A DNA stretch of 11,659 nucleotides, taken from Bacteroidales bacterium (GTDB lineage: Bacteria; Bacteroidota; Bacteroidia; Bacteroidales; UBA932). The first letter of the stretch is position 1, and each line of letters starts with the position of its first letter. The stretch is from the NCBI GenBank assembly GCA_021443625.1, contig JABUTP010000019.1, forward strand, positions 27,299-38,957. Reading direction: 5' to 3'. A program made the position numbers and the translations under genes. The notes under the pieces are model-generated. The model made no database searches and was not told the origin of the DNA. It was given only the letters and a program-made list of their open reading frames with translations. Below are positions 1-7,177 of the stretch, in pieces.

Positions 1-1455
1 CTGCGGCGCGACCTGTTTGACAAGATTGCCTCGATGAACATCGGCTATTTCAGCAACAAGCGCAAGGGGGATATCCTCTCGAGCCTTTCCAACGACGTGA
101 ACGAGGTACAGAACACCGTGGCCAGCAGTTTCCACATCATTTTCCGCGAACCGCTGCTCGTCATCGGCTTCCTCTCGATGCTCTTTTACCTCTCGCCCCG
201 CCTCACCATAGTTTCGCTGGTGGCCCTTCCGGTTTCGGGACTGGTAATAAGCCAGATTACGAGGAATCTCCGCAAGGGGGCGGTTGTGACCCAGGAACTT
301 ATGGGGAGCATTACCAGCCGTTTCGAGGAGGCCATCTCCGGCTCCCGCATCATCAAGGCGTTCGGCGCCGAAAAATACGTATCGGCACAGTTTGACAAGG
401 ACAATACAATGCACAAGAAGGTGAGCCGCGCCATCGGCAACCGTCAGGAAATGGCTTCGCCCGTGTCGGAGTTCCTCGGCATCACCGTGGCCGTGGTGGT
501 GCTCTTCTACGGCGGGTGGCTCAACTACCGCGGGCAGCTCGAGATGGGGTGGTCAACCTTCGTGGTCTATATCGGTTTCTACTGGAGGGTTCTGGAGCCC
601 ACCAAAGCCATCGCTTCGGCCTATGCCACCATTCAGAAGGGGCTGGTGTCCGCCGGCAGGATATTCTCCATCCTCGATGCCGAAAATCCCATCAGAGACG
701 GTGGCAACGCCGAGCCGGTTGCCGATTTCAATGAAAAAATAGAGTTTGACGACGTGACTTTCGCCTACGAAGGCGAGCCCGTCCTCAAGAACATAAATCT
801 CACCATACCCAAAGGGAAAATGGTGGCCGTGGTGGGCCCTTCCGGCGCAGGCAAATCCACCATGGCCGATTTGATTCCCCGCTTCTGGGACGTTACCAAG
901 GGGGCGGTGAAAATTGACGGCCGCGATGTCCGCGACTGCCGCCTGGCTGACCTTACGGCGCTTCTCGGGGTCGTCACCCAGGAGTCAATCCTGTTCAACG
1001 ACACCGTCTATAACAACATAACCTTTGGAATGGAGGGCGTGACTCAGGAGCAGGTGGAGGAGGCGGCCCGCGTGGCCAATGCCGACGAATTCATCCGCCA
1101 GCTGCCCGAGGGGTATCAGACCAACATCGGCGACCGCGGCGGAAAACTGTCGGGCGGACAGCGCCAGCGAATAGCCATTGCCCGCGCCGTTCTCAAGAAT
1201 CCCCCGATTCTCATCCTGGACGAGGCCACGTCCGCCCTCGACACAGAGAGCGAGCGTCTGGTGCAGGATGCCCTCACCAACCTGATGAGTTCCCGCACCT
1301 CGCTGGTAATCGCCCACCGCCTCTCCACCATACAGCACGCCGACGAAATCGTGGTGCTGCAGCAGGGGGAAATCGTGGAAAGGGGAACCCACAGGGAACT
1401 TCTTGCCAATAACGGACTTTATTCCCATCTTTGTACCTTACAAAGTTTCGCCTAA
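1..1455 (+). CDS. MsbA-like exporter ABC protein (fused permease and ATPase), 5' end missing
   Basis: Half-transporter of the type I exporter family, with a membrane domain fused to an ATPase. Such proteins act as homodimers in the inner membrane, and this subtype resembles MsbA-like lipid/lipid A flippases, though the substrate cannot be read from sequence. The frame is open to the left edge, so the gene starts outside the window. The visible 484 residues against a usual length near 600 suggest that about 120 residues, including the first two membrane helices, are missing. Hydrophobic segments are encoded at about 139-195, 205-255, 470-530 and 550-600. The ATPase domain is complete: Walker A GPSGAGKST (835-861), Q-loop Gln (979-981), signature LSGGQRQR (1147-1170), Walker B ILILDEATSALD (1207-1242) and H-loop His (1315-1317). 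No catalytic residue is missing. The dCMP deaminase gene follows 14 nt later, so the two are probably co-transcribed. Family assignment is firm; the lipid substrate is inferred. Confidence 0.93.
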   Translation: MRRDLFDKIASMNIGYFSNKRKGDILSSLSNDVNEVQNTVASSFHIIFREPLLVIGFLSMLFYLSPRLTIVSLVALPVSGLVISQITRNLRKGAVVTQELMGSITSRFEEAISGSRIIKAFGAEKYVSAQFDKDNTMHKKVSRAIGNRQEMASPVSEFLGITVAVVVLFYGGWLNYRGQLEMGWSTFVVYIGFYWRVLEPTKAIASAYATIQKGLVSAGRIFSILDAENPIRDGGNAEPVADFNEKIEFDDVTFAYEGEPVLKNINLTIPKGKMVAVVGPSGAGKSTMADLIPRFWDVTKGAVKIDGRDVRDCRLADLTALLGVVTQESILFNDTVYNNITFGMEGVTQEQVEEAARVANADEFIRQLPEGYQTNIGDRGGKLSGGQRQRIAIARAVLKNPPILILDEATSALDTESERLVQDALTNLMSSRTSLVIAHRLSTIQHADEIVVLQQGEIVERGTHRELLANNGLYSHLCTLQSFA

Positions 1456-1469
1456 AACATTACTACGAT

Positions 1470-1886
1470 ATGCCGGACAAGCAGATTCAATTTGACAAGA
1501 GTTATCTCGATATGGCCGATATCTGGGCCCGCAATTCCTATTGCGCGCGCCGCCGTGTGGGAGCGCTCATCGTGAAGGACAAGATGATAATTTCAGACGG
1601 CTACAACGGCACGCCAATGGGGTTTGAGAATGTGTGCGAAGACGAGAACGGGATCACCAAGCCCTATGTCCTCCACGCCGAGGCCAATGCCATCACCAAG
1701 GTGGCCAAGAGCGGCAACAGCAGTGACGGAGCCACGTTGTATGTGACCGACGCCCCCTGTTTGGAGTGTTCCAAACTCATCATCCAATCGGGAATCCGCA
1801 GGGTGGTTTATCGCAGGGAATACCGTCTGACTGAAGGTCTGGATTTATTGAAAAGAGCAGGTATAGAAGTTTGCAGATATGATTAG
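1470..1886 (+). CDS. dCMP deaminase (ComEB/deoxycytidylate deaminase family)
   Basis: Zinc-dependent cytoplasmic enzyme of the cytidine/deoxycytidylate deaminase superfamily. It is expected to convert dCMP to dUMP, feeding thymidylate synthesis. The 138-residue protein carries the full catalytic signature: HAE with zinc ligand His69 and proton shuttle Glu71, and PCxxC with zinc ligands Cys97 and Cys100. The N-terminal stretch SYCARRRVGALIVKD (residues 23-37) is typical of ComEB-type dCMP deaminases. The frame is open further upstream to a TTG at 1431, but that would overlap the ABC gene by 25 nt and add unconserved-looking residues, so I chose the ATG at 1470. There is no clear Shine-Dalgarno sequence. 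The stop codon overlaps the start of the next gene (ATGATTAG, 8-nt overlap), indicating coupled translation with the S41 protease. A related nucleotide deaminase is the only real alternative. Confidence 0.92.
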   Translation: MPDKQIQFDKSYLDMADIWARNSYCARRRVGALIVKDKMIISDGYNGTPMGFENVCEDENGITKPYVLHAEANAITKVAKSGNSSDGATLYVTDAPCLECSKLIIQSGIRRVVYRREYRLTEGLDLLKRAGIEVCRYD

Positions 1887-3495
1887 CGACAAGGAAAAAT
1901 TCTTCAAGATTCTCAAACCCATTCTCTGGGTTCTTACAATAGTGTTTTCGGCCACCCTCATAATGGAGGCCTGGCCGGGCAACAGCCGCAAGATTGACGT
2001 CAAGGCTATCTCGTCAGACTGGGCAAAGCTGATATTGGTGCTGAACAATGTTGACAAGCGTTACGTCGATACCATCGACCACAAGCAGTTTACCGAAGAT
2101 GTCCTGCCCCGCCTTATGGAGGAGCTGGACCCCCATTCGGTATATCTCCCGCCCAAGGAACTGGAAGATGCCGAAGAATCCCTCCAGGGGGAGTTTGAAG
2201 GCATCGGCGTTCAGTTTACGGTGCCCAACGACACCGCAATCATCTCGAACGTAATCACCGGAGGCCCCTCCGAGAAGGCGGGAGTCCTTACCGGAGACCG
2301 CATCATCGAGGTGGGCGGAAGGTGCATTGCGGGGACCAGGACACCTCAGGATACGATGGTTTCGCTGATGCGAGGCAAGAAGGGGACCAAGGTGGTTCTG
2401 GGCATCCAGCGTCACGGGGTGGAGGGGATGATTCCTCTGACCATCACGAGGGACAAGATTCCCCAGCACAGCATCGATGTGGCGTTTATGCTTAACGACA
2501 CCACGGGTTATGTAAAACTTTCCAAATTCGCCCGTACCAGCCACACTGAGTTCATGGCGGCCCTTTCAGACCTGAAAGGACAGGGTATGAGGCGCCTCAT
2601 TTTCGACCTCAGGGACAATGGCGGCGGATATCTCGACCAGGCGATGAAACTCTCCAACGAGTTCCTTCCGGAGGGAAGTATGATAGTCTATACCGAGGGC
2701 AAGGCCAGCCCCCGCGCCGAGCTCAAGGCCGACGGACGGGGCCGGTACGTCGATCTGCCGCTTGCGGTACTCATCAACACGACCAGTGCCTCCTCCAGCG
2801 AAATCTTCGCGGGGGCGATGCAGGACAACGACAGGGGCATAATCTACGGCGTCCGCTCGTTCGGAAAGGGACTTGTGCAGGAACCGCTTTATTTTACCGA
2901 CGGTTCGGGCATACGGCTCACCGTGGCCCGCTTCTATACCCCTTCGGGAAGATGTATCCAGAAACCCTACAGCGACGATTACGACTATGACTTCCTTGCC
3001 AGATACGACAGCGGCGAGATGTTCAGCGCCGACAGCATAAAACTCGACAAGAGCGTGGAATACAAGACTGTCAAGGGGCGCACGGTTTATGGCGGCGGCG
3101 GTATAGTCCCCGATGTGTTCATCCCCGTCGATACCGTAGGCGTCACCGATTTCACGGTGCAGTGCAACAAGCACAGCATCCAGGTAAAATATGCGAACAC
3201 CATATTCGAGAACAATATGGCGCGCATCGTGGCGGCCTCCGATATGGAGAGTTTCGACAGGTTCTACGCGTCAATGGATGTCGAACACGGGTTTCTTGCC
3301 TATGCCGCTGCTCAGAACATTACTCCCAAACCGGGGGAATGGGAGGTATCTAAAGGGTATATACTGAACAACGTCAAAGCCCTGGTGGCCCGTTACACTC
3401 CTATGGGCGACAACGCTTTCTATCCCATTTTCCTCAAGAGCGACAAATGGATTCAAAAGGCCATAGAAGGAGATGAAACTGCAGACCTGCGTTGA
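1879..3495 (+). CDS. S41 family C-terminal processing peptidase with PDZ domain (CtpA/Prc-like)
   Basis: Serine protease of the carboxyl-terminal processing family, expected to act in the periplasm, anchored by its N-terminus, on envelope proteins. Domains in order over 538 residues: short cytoplasmic tail; one hydrophobic segment at about 13-30, most likely a signal anchor; N-terminal helical region with the EELDPHSVYLPP segment (81-92) usual in this family; PDZ domain about 100-190 (GIGVQF near 108-113, GPSEKAGVLTGD 129-140); S41 catalytic domain about 200-420. Catalytic residues are visible: Ser305 in the SASSSEIFAGAMQDN motif and Lys330 in SFGKGLVQ, spaced 25 residues as in E. coli Prc (Ser430/Lys455, from memory). 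The last ~118 residues are an extension beyond the core. The ATG at 1879 overlaps the dCMP deaminase stop, and the 3' end overlaps the GSCFA gene by 23 nt. Its substrate is unknown. Confidence 0.94.
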   Translation: MISDKEKFFKILKPILWVLTIVFSATLIMEAWPGNSRKIDVKAISSDWAKLILVLNNVDKRYVDTIDHKQFTEDVLPRLMEELDPHSVYLPPKELEDAEESLQGEFEGIGVQFTVPNDTAIISNVITGGPSEKAGVLTGDRIIEVGGRCIAGTRTPQDTMVSLMRGKKGTKVVLGIQRHGVEGMIPLTITRDKIPQHSIDVAFMLNDTTGYVKLSKFARTSHTEFMAALSDLKGQGMRRLIFDLRDNGGGYLDQAMKLSNEFLPEGSMIVYTEGKASPRAELKADGRGRYVDLPLAVLINTTSASSSEIFAGAMQDNDRGIIYGVRSFGKGLVQEPLYFTDGSGIRLTVARFYTPSGRCIQKPYSDDYDYDFLARYDSGEMFSADSIKLDKSVEYKTVKGRTVYGGGGIVPDVFIPVDTVGVTDFTVQCNKHSIQVKYANTIFENNMARIVAASDMESFDRFYASMDVEHGFLAYAAAQNITPKPGEWEVSKGYILNNVKALVARYTPMGDNAFYPIFLKSDKWIQKAIEGDETADLR

Positions 3496-4321
3496 CTTTC
3501 AACCCCTGGCGGACAGGTTTACCTATCAATCCAAGTTTTTCTGCATAGGTTCCTGCTTTGCCACCGAAGTGGGAGGCAGATTGGAGGAACTGGGGTTTGA
3601 CATAGCCGTAAATCCCTTTGGCGTACTGTACAATCCGGCCTCCATCGCCGCAGCCGTGGAGCGTCTGACTTCGCACAACCCCTTTGTCGAAGACGAGGTC
3701 ATTTGTTCGCAAGGGAAATATACCTCTTTCAGCCACCACAGCCGGTTTGACCGCGACACTGCGGAGGAGTTCCTGAGTTGTGCCAACGCGGCGCTGGAAA
3801 GGGATGCGGTCGCTTTTGGCGCTGCTGAGGTCTGCATAGTGACCCTCGGCACGGCGTGGGTTTACAGGCACGTAGGACGCGATGTCATTGTGTCCAACTG
3901 CCACAAAATCCATCCCAACGAATTTGTGCGGACTCGGCTGGAGGTTGAGGAAGTGGCGACTCTGCTTGCAGATATGGTGATGAACCACCCCGAAAAGCGC
4001 TGGATTTTCACGGTAAGTCCGGTAAGGCACATTAAGGACACCCTCCACGGCAACCAGCTGAGCAAGGCGACCCTGCTGCTGGCTGTGGATAAGGTGGTGC
4101 AGACCTGCCCCAACGCAGAGTATTTTCCGGCATACGAGATAATGATGGACGAACTCAGGGGCTACAGGTTTTATGCCGAGGATATGGTACACCCCTCATC
4201 GCAGGCGGTCGGCTACATATTCGACAGATTCTGTGAATATGCCATAGACGCGTCGCAGAACGGGGCCATGGAGGAGGCCCGCCGCCGCATCCGCTCTCAG
4301 AAACACATTCCCATTCATTAG
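3473..4321 (+). CDS. GSCFA-domain protein (SGNH-hydrolase-like, function unknown)
   Basis: The 282-residue protein matches the GSCFA family, named for the motif that occurs here literally at residues 26-30. The arrangement resembles SGNH/GDSL esterases: Ser27 in GSCFA would be the nucleophile (block I), NPFGVLYNP follows at 48-56, a Gly-containing LGTAWVY segment lies at 125-131, and a late D-x-x-H (Asp237, His240 in EDMVHPS) fits the catalytic Asp/His of block V. The esterase reading is inference, because the biochemical role of the family is not established. There is no signal peptide or membrane helix, so it is probably cytoplasmic. The start at 3473 lies inside the S41 gene (23-nt overlap, different frame) and is preceded directly by a purine-rich AGAAGGAG. 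That sequence is Shine-Dalgarno-like but abuts the ATG, so spacing is poor and translation probably depends on the upstream gene. The next gene is 68 nt away, so this likely ends the operon. Confidence 0.88.
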   Translation: MKLQTCVDFQPLADRFTYQSKFFCIGSCFATEVGGRLEELGFDIAVNPFGVLYNPASIAAAVERLTSHNPFVEDEVICSQGKYTSFSHHSRFDRDTAEEFLSCANAALERDAVAFGAAEVCIVTLGTAWVYRHVGRDVIVSNCHKIHPNEFVRTRLEVEEVATLLADMVMNHPEKRWIFTVSPVRHIKDTLHGNQLSKATLLLAVDKVVQTCPNAEYFPAYEIMMDELRGYRFYAEDMVHPSSQAVGYIFDRFCEYAIDASQNGAMEEARRRIRSQKHIPIH

Positions 4322-4356
4322 AGACGTTTCGCGCAACATCTTCCGAAAATAATTTC

Positions 4357-4364
4357 TAAATTTG
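4357..4364 (+). promoter_or_regulatory. Probable Bacteroidetes -7 promoter box for asnS
   Basis: TAAATTTG matches the Bacteroidetes -7 consensus TAnnTTTG exactly. It lies in the AT-rich gap of 68 nt between the GSCFA gene and asnS, 25 nt before the asnS ATG. No good TTTG -33 element stands 19-21 nt upstream; the nearest T-rich stretch (TTTC at 4327-4330) is too far. The heptamer TAAATTT recurs at 4376-4382. The box is seen directly; its role as the start of an asnS-udk-TonB unit is inferred. Confidence 0.5.
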
Positions 4365-4389
4365 CAAGTTATCATTAAATTTTTTGAAT

Positions 4390-5781
4390 ATGGAAAGGTT
4401 AAAAGTAGCTCTGTTATTAAAGTCAGAACCGGGAAAGAAAGTGCTCGCCAAAGGGTGGGTGCGTACCAAGAGAGGCAACAAGAACGTATCGTTCATAGCC
4501 CTCAATGACGGATCTACCATAAATAATATCCAGATTGTATGCGACGCCTCGAAATTCGACGAGGAGTTCATGAAGCAGATTACCACCGGCGCCTGCATAG
4601 GCGTTGAAGGCGATCTGGTGGCTTCGATGGGAAGCGGCCAGGCCGTGGAAATCCAGGCCGGAAAGATTGAGATTTACGGCGTTGCCGACTCGACATATCC
4701 CCTCCAGAAAAAAGGACACAGTATGGAGTTCCTTCGCGAAATCGCCCATCTGCGTCCCCGCACCAATACTTTCGGAGCGGTGCTGAGAATCCGCCACGCC
4801 ATGGCGTTTGCCATACACAACTTCTTCAACAGCAAGGGATTCTGCTACCTGCACACCCCCCTCATCACTGCCAGCGACTGCGAAGGGGCAGGGGAGATGT
4901 TTCAGGTGACGACGATGGATCTCAACAATATCCCCCGCACCGAAGACGGCGCCATTGATTTCGGCAGCGACTTCTTCGGACGCCAGACCTCCCTCACCGT
5001 GAGCGGACAGCTCGAGGGCGAGCTCGGAGCCACTGCTCTCGGCGAGATATACACCTTCGGCCCCACTTTCAGGGCTGAAAACAGCAATACCCCGCGCCAC
5101 CTCGCAGAGTTCTGGATGATAGAGCCCGAAATGGCATTCTACGACATCAAGGACAATATGGATTTGGCCGAAGAGTTCATCAAATACCTCGTCAACTATG
5201 CTCTGGAGAACTGTCTGGACGACATAACTTTCCTCAACAATATGTTCGACAACGAACTCATCGACAGGCTCCGCGGAGTGCTCAAGGAGGATTTTGTCCG
5301 CCTTTCATACACCGAAGGCATAGAGATTCTGGAGCAGGCCAAGAAGGATGGTGTCAAGTTTGAATTCCCCGTAGGCTGGGGTACCGACCTGCAGAGCGAG
5401 CACGAAAGGTATCTCGTGGAGAAACATTTCAAGAAGCCCGTAATCCTTACCGACTATCCCAAGGACATCAAGGCATTCTATATGAAGCAGAACGAAGACG
5501 GCAAGACTGTCCGTGCAATGGACGTTCTGTTTCCCAAAATCGGCGAGATTATCGGCGGCAGCCAGCGTGAGGAGTCATACGAGAAACTTACGCAGCGCAT
5601 AGAGGAGTTGGGTATGGATACCAGGGGCCTGTGGTGGTACCTCGATACCCGCCGATGGGGAAGTGCCCCCCACAGCGGCTTCGGACTCGGATTCGAGCGT
5701 CTGCTGATGTTCGTCACAGGTATGAGCAACATCCGCGACGTGATTCCGTTCCCCCGTACCCCCAACAATGCAGAGTTCTAA
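4390..5781 (+). CDS. asnS: Asparaginyl-tRNA synthetase
   Basis: Class IIb aminoacyl-tRNA synthetase that charges tRNA(Asn) directly with asparagine, in the cytoplasm. The 463-residue protein has an N-terminal OB-fold anticodon-binding domain at about 17-105 ([20 protein letters not shown]), then the class II catalytic core. Motif 2 is the [15 protein letters not shown] stretch (227-241) and motif 3 is [10 protein letters not shown] (432-441), followed by [10 protein letters not shown] near the C-terminus. GGSQREE (389-395) is also typical. The [15 protein letters not shown] wording and total length distinguish it from AspRS and LysRS. The frame extends two codons upstream to a TTG at 4384, but the ATG at 4390 is the natural start and gives the expected N-terminus. 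No Shine-Dalgarno sequence is apparent. It has its own promoter-like box upstream and is followed after 3 nt by udk. Confidence 0.96.
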   Translation: MERLKVALLLKSEPGKKVLAKGWVRTKRGNKNVSFIALNDGSTINNIQIVCDASKFDEEFMKQITTGACIGVEGDLVASMGSGQAVEIQAGKIEIYGVADSTYPLQKKGHSMEFLREIAHLRPRTNTFGAVLRIRHAMAFAIHNFFNSKGFCYLHTPLITASDCEGAGEMFQVTTMDLNNIPRTEDGAIDFGSDFFGRQTSLTVSGQLEGELGATALGEIYTFGPTFRAENSNTPRHLAEFWMIEPEMAFYDIKDNMDLAEEFIKYLVNYALENCLDDITFLNNMFDNELIDRLRGVLKEDFVRLSYTEGIEILEQAKKDGVKFEFPVGWGTDLQSEHERYLVEKHFKKPVILTDYPKDIKAFYMKQNEDGKTVRAMDVLFPKIGEIIGGSQREESYEKLTQRIEELGMDTRGLWWYLDTRRWGSAPHSGFGLGFERLLMFVTGMSNIRDVIPFPRTPNNAEF

Positions 5782-5784
5782 ACC

Positions 5785-6408
5785 ATGCTGATAATAGGTA
5801 TCGCCGGCGGATCCGGGAGCGGAAAGACAACCGTTGTCAAACGCATCCAGGAAGAGTTCAAGGAGCGTATCGTGGTAATCCCGCAAGACTCCTACTACAA
5901 GGATTGCGGCCATCTCACGGCCGAGGAGAAGGTTGTATATAATTTCGACCACCCCGACGCAATCGACTTCGAACTGCTCACCTCCCAGCTTGAACAGATA
6001 AAGCGTGGGGAGGCTATTGAGCAGCCGGTCTATTCCTATATTACTTGTGCCCGCTCCAAGACCGAAACTGTCCACGTCGAGCCGGCGGACATCATCATAG
6101 TGGAGGGTATCCTCATATTCACCTCCCCGCAACTGATGTCCCAGCTTGATATAAAGGTGTTTGTGGATGCCGACGATGACGACCGTCTGAGCCGCATCCT
6201 GCTGCGTGACACCGAGGAGCGTGGCAAGGACGTCAAGGCGGTGCTGACCCGTTATAATGACCTCGTGAAGCCGATGCACCTGCAGTTCATCGCTCCCACC
6301 AAACGTTATGCCGACGTGATAATTCCCCTCGGCGGCAACAACGAGGTGGCGGTGAAGATTCTTCTGGCTACCATAGAAAAGGCTCTCGCCGACAAGTGGC
6401 CACAATAA
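5785..6408 (+). CDS. udk: Uridine kinase
   Basis: Phosphorylates uridine (and usually cytidine) to the monophosphate in pyrimidine salvage; cytoplasmic. The 207-residue length is standard for the bacterial enzyme. Visible motifs: Walker A GGSGSGKTT (8-16), the DSYYKD substrate/catalytic segment (35-40, with Asp35), NFDHPDAIDFELL (53-65), QPVYSY (80-85), the Walker-B-like IIIVEGIL (103-110), and the lid region with RDTEERG (141-147). All expected key residues are present. The ATG at 5785 lies 3 nt after the asnS stop, so the two are almost certainly co-transcribed, and the TonB-like gene follows after 10 nt. It is the second pyrimidine enzyme in the window, but it is in a separate cluster from the dCMP deaminase. 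Phosphoribulokinase-type relatives are unlikely given the uridine kinase signature segments. Confidence 0.95.
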   Translation: MLIIGIAGGSGSGKTTVVKRIQEEFKERIVVIPQDSYYKDCGHLTAEEKVVYNFDHPDAIDFELLTSQLEQIKRGEAIEQPVYSYITCARSKTETVHVEPADIIIVEGILIFTSPQLMSQLDIKVFVDADDDDRLSRILLRDTEERGKDVKAVLTRYNDLVKPMHLQFIAPTKRYADVIIPLGGNNEVAVKILLATIEKALADKWPQ

Positions 6409-6418
6409 CCCCCGGACT

Positions 6419-7150
6419 ATGGCTGATTTCTTTTCGCGCAAACAGGGGAGCAAGGAGAGCCGGGTAGGGCTTTACACCACCCTTATAGTCCACCTTTCGA
6501 TTCTTGCCGTTCTGCTCATTTCGTCCATAGGGGCGGTGGTGAGCAAGGAGTCGTCGTTTGTGCTCGATTTTACCAAACAGGAGAAGATTGAGAAAGAAAA
6601 GAAACAGGAAGATATCAAAGCCAAAGCCGCAAGGGAGCTGGAGGAGATGATAGCCGCCGCCCCCGAATACAAAGTGCGCAACATAGTGGTTGACGAAGGG
6701 GAGAAACTCAAGGACAATACCGGCAAGCCCTCAACAGTCTATCAGGAGGCGAGGGATTTGCAGAAGCGGCTGGATGCCTCGCGCCGCAAGGCGATGTCGG
6801 AGAATGCCGAGGACAAGGTCGATATGGGTGGTTCCGAGGAGAATGAAGGGGACAACGCTCCAGCATATTCGGGACCGTCGGTTGTGTCCTACCGCCTTGA
6901 CGGCCGCAAGGCGACACATCTCCCGGTGCCTGCCTACAAAGGTATGGGCTCGGGAGACGTGTCGGTCAAAATCTATGTAAACCAGAGGGGACGGGTGATT
7001 GACGCCAAAGTCAACGAAGGGGCGTCAACTTCCGACCAGGTGTTGTGGAAACTCGCTATGGAGGCCGCCCGCCGGAGCCGTTTCACTATGTCCGACACGG
7101 CGCCGGAGCCCCAGATAGGCGAAATAGTCTATCGATTTATAGGGCAGTAG
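6419..7150 (+). CDS. TonB-like energy transducer protein (single membrane anchor, charged linker, TonB C-terminal domain)
   Basis: The 243-residue protein has the layout of a TonB-family protein. A short cytoplasmic N-terminus (1-17) is followed by one hydrophobic segment at about 18-42 (LYTTLIVHLSILAVLLISSI). A highly charged Lys/Glu-rich stretch (52-80) and a polar linker (80-165) come next, then a C-terminal domain (about 167-243) starting LPVPAYKGMGSGDVSVKIYV and ending in a beta-strand-like GEIVYRFIGQ. GDVSVKIYVNQRGRVIDAKV and the AARRSRF helix are characteristic of Bacteroidales TonB C-terminal domains. TonB couples the proton-motive force to outer-membrane transporters, which is the inferred role here. 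The linker lacks the Pro-Lys/Pro-Glu repeats of classical TonB and may form a coiled coil. No exbB or exbD is in the window. The ATG at 6419 is 10 nt after udk. It ends convergently with metG. Family assignment is good; partner and substrate are unknown. Confidence 0.8.
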   Translation: MADFFSRKQGSKESRVGLYTTLIVHLSILAVLLISSIGAVVSKESSFVLDFTKQEKIEKEKKQEDIKAKAARELEEMIAAAPEYKVRNIVVDEGEKLKDNTGKPSTVYQEARDLQKRLDASRRKAMSENAEDKVDMGGSEENEGDNAPAYSGPSVVSYRLDGRKATHLPVPAYKGMGSGDVSVKIYVNQRGRVIDAKVNEGASTSDQVLWKLAMEAARRSRFTMSDTAPEPQIGEIVYRFIGQ

Positions 7151-7177
7151 CCCGTTCCAAATGCTCTTTCAGGGCTA
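7148..7177. terminator. Inverted repeat at the convergent gene ends, possible weak bidirectional terminator
   Basis: TAGCCC (7148-7153) and GGGCTA (7172-7177) are perfect 6-bp inverted arms around an 18-nt loop, in the 24-nt gap between the plus-strand TonB-like gene and minus-strand metG. Each arm contains one gene's stop codon. A small inner pairing AAA/TTT is possible (7159-7161 with 7167-7169). There is no T-tract after either arm, so it is not a canonical intrinsic terminator. Confidence 0.3.

Noticed and set aside
1431..1469. TTG start giving a 151-residue dCMP deaminase
   Set aside because: It would overlap the ABC gene by 25 nt and add 13 residues with no family likeness; the ATG at 1470 fits the family N-terminus.
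3434..4192. Open frame (252 codons) on the minus strand opposite the GSCFA gene
   Set aside because: Antisense to a gene with a literal GSCFA motif and good operon context; no own start signal or domain.
5575..6453. Long open frame (292 codons) on the minus strand opposite asnS, udk and the TonB-like gene
   Set aside because: It spans three genes with clear motifs on the other strand, which is not credible for a real gene.
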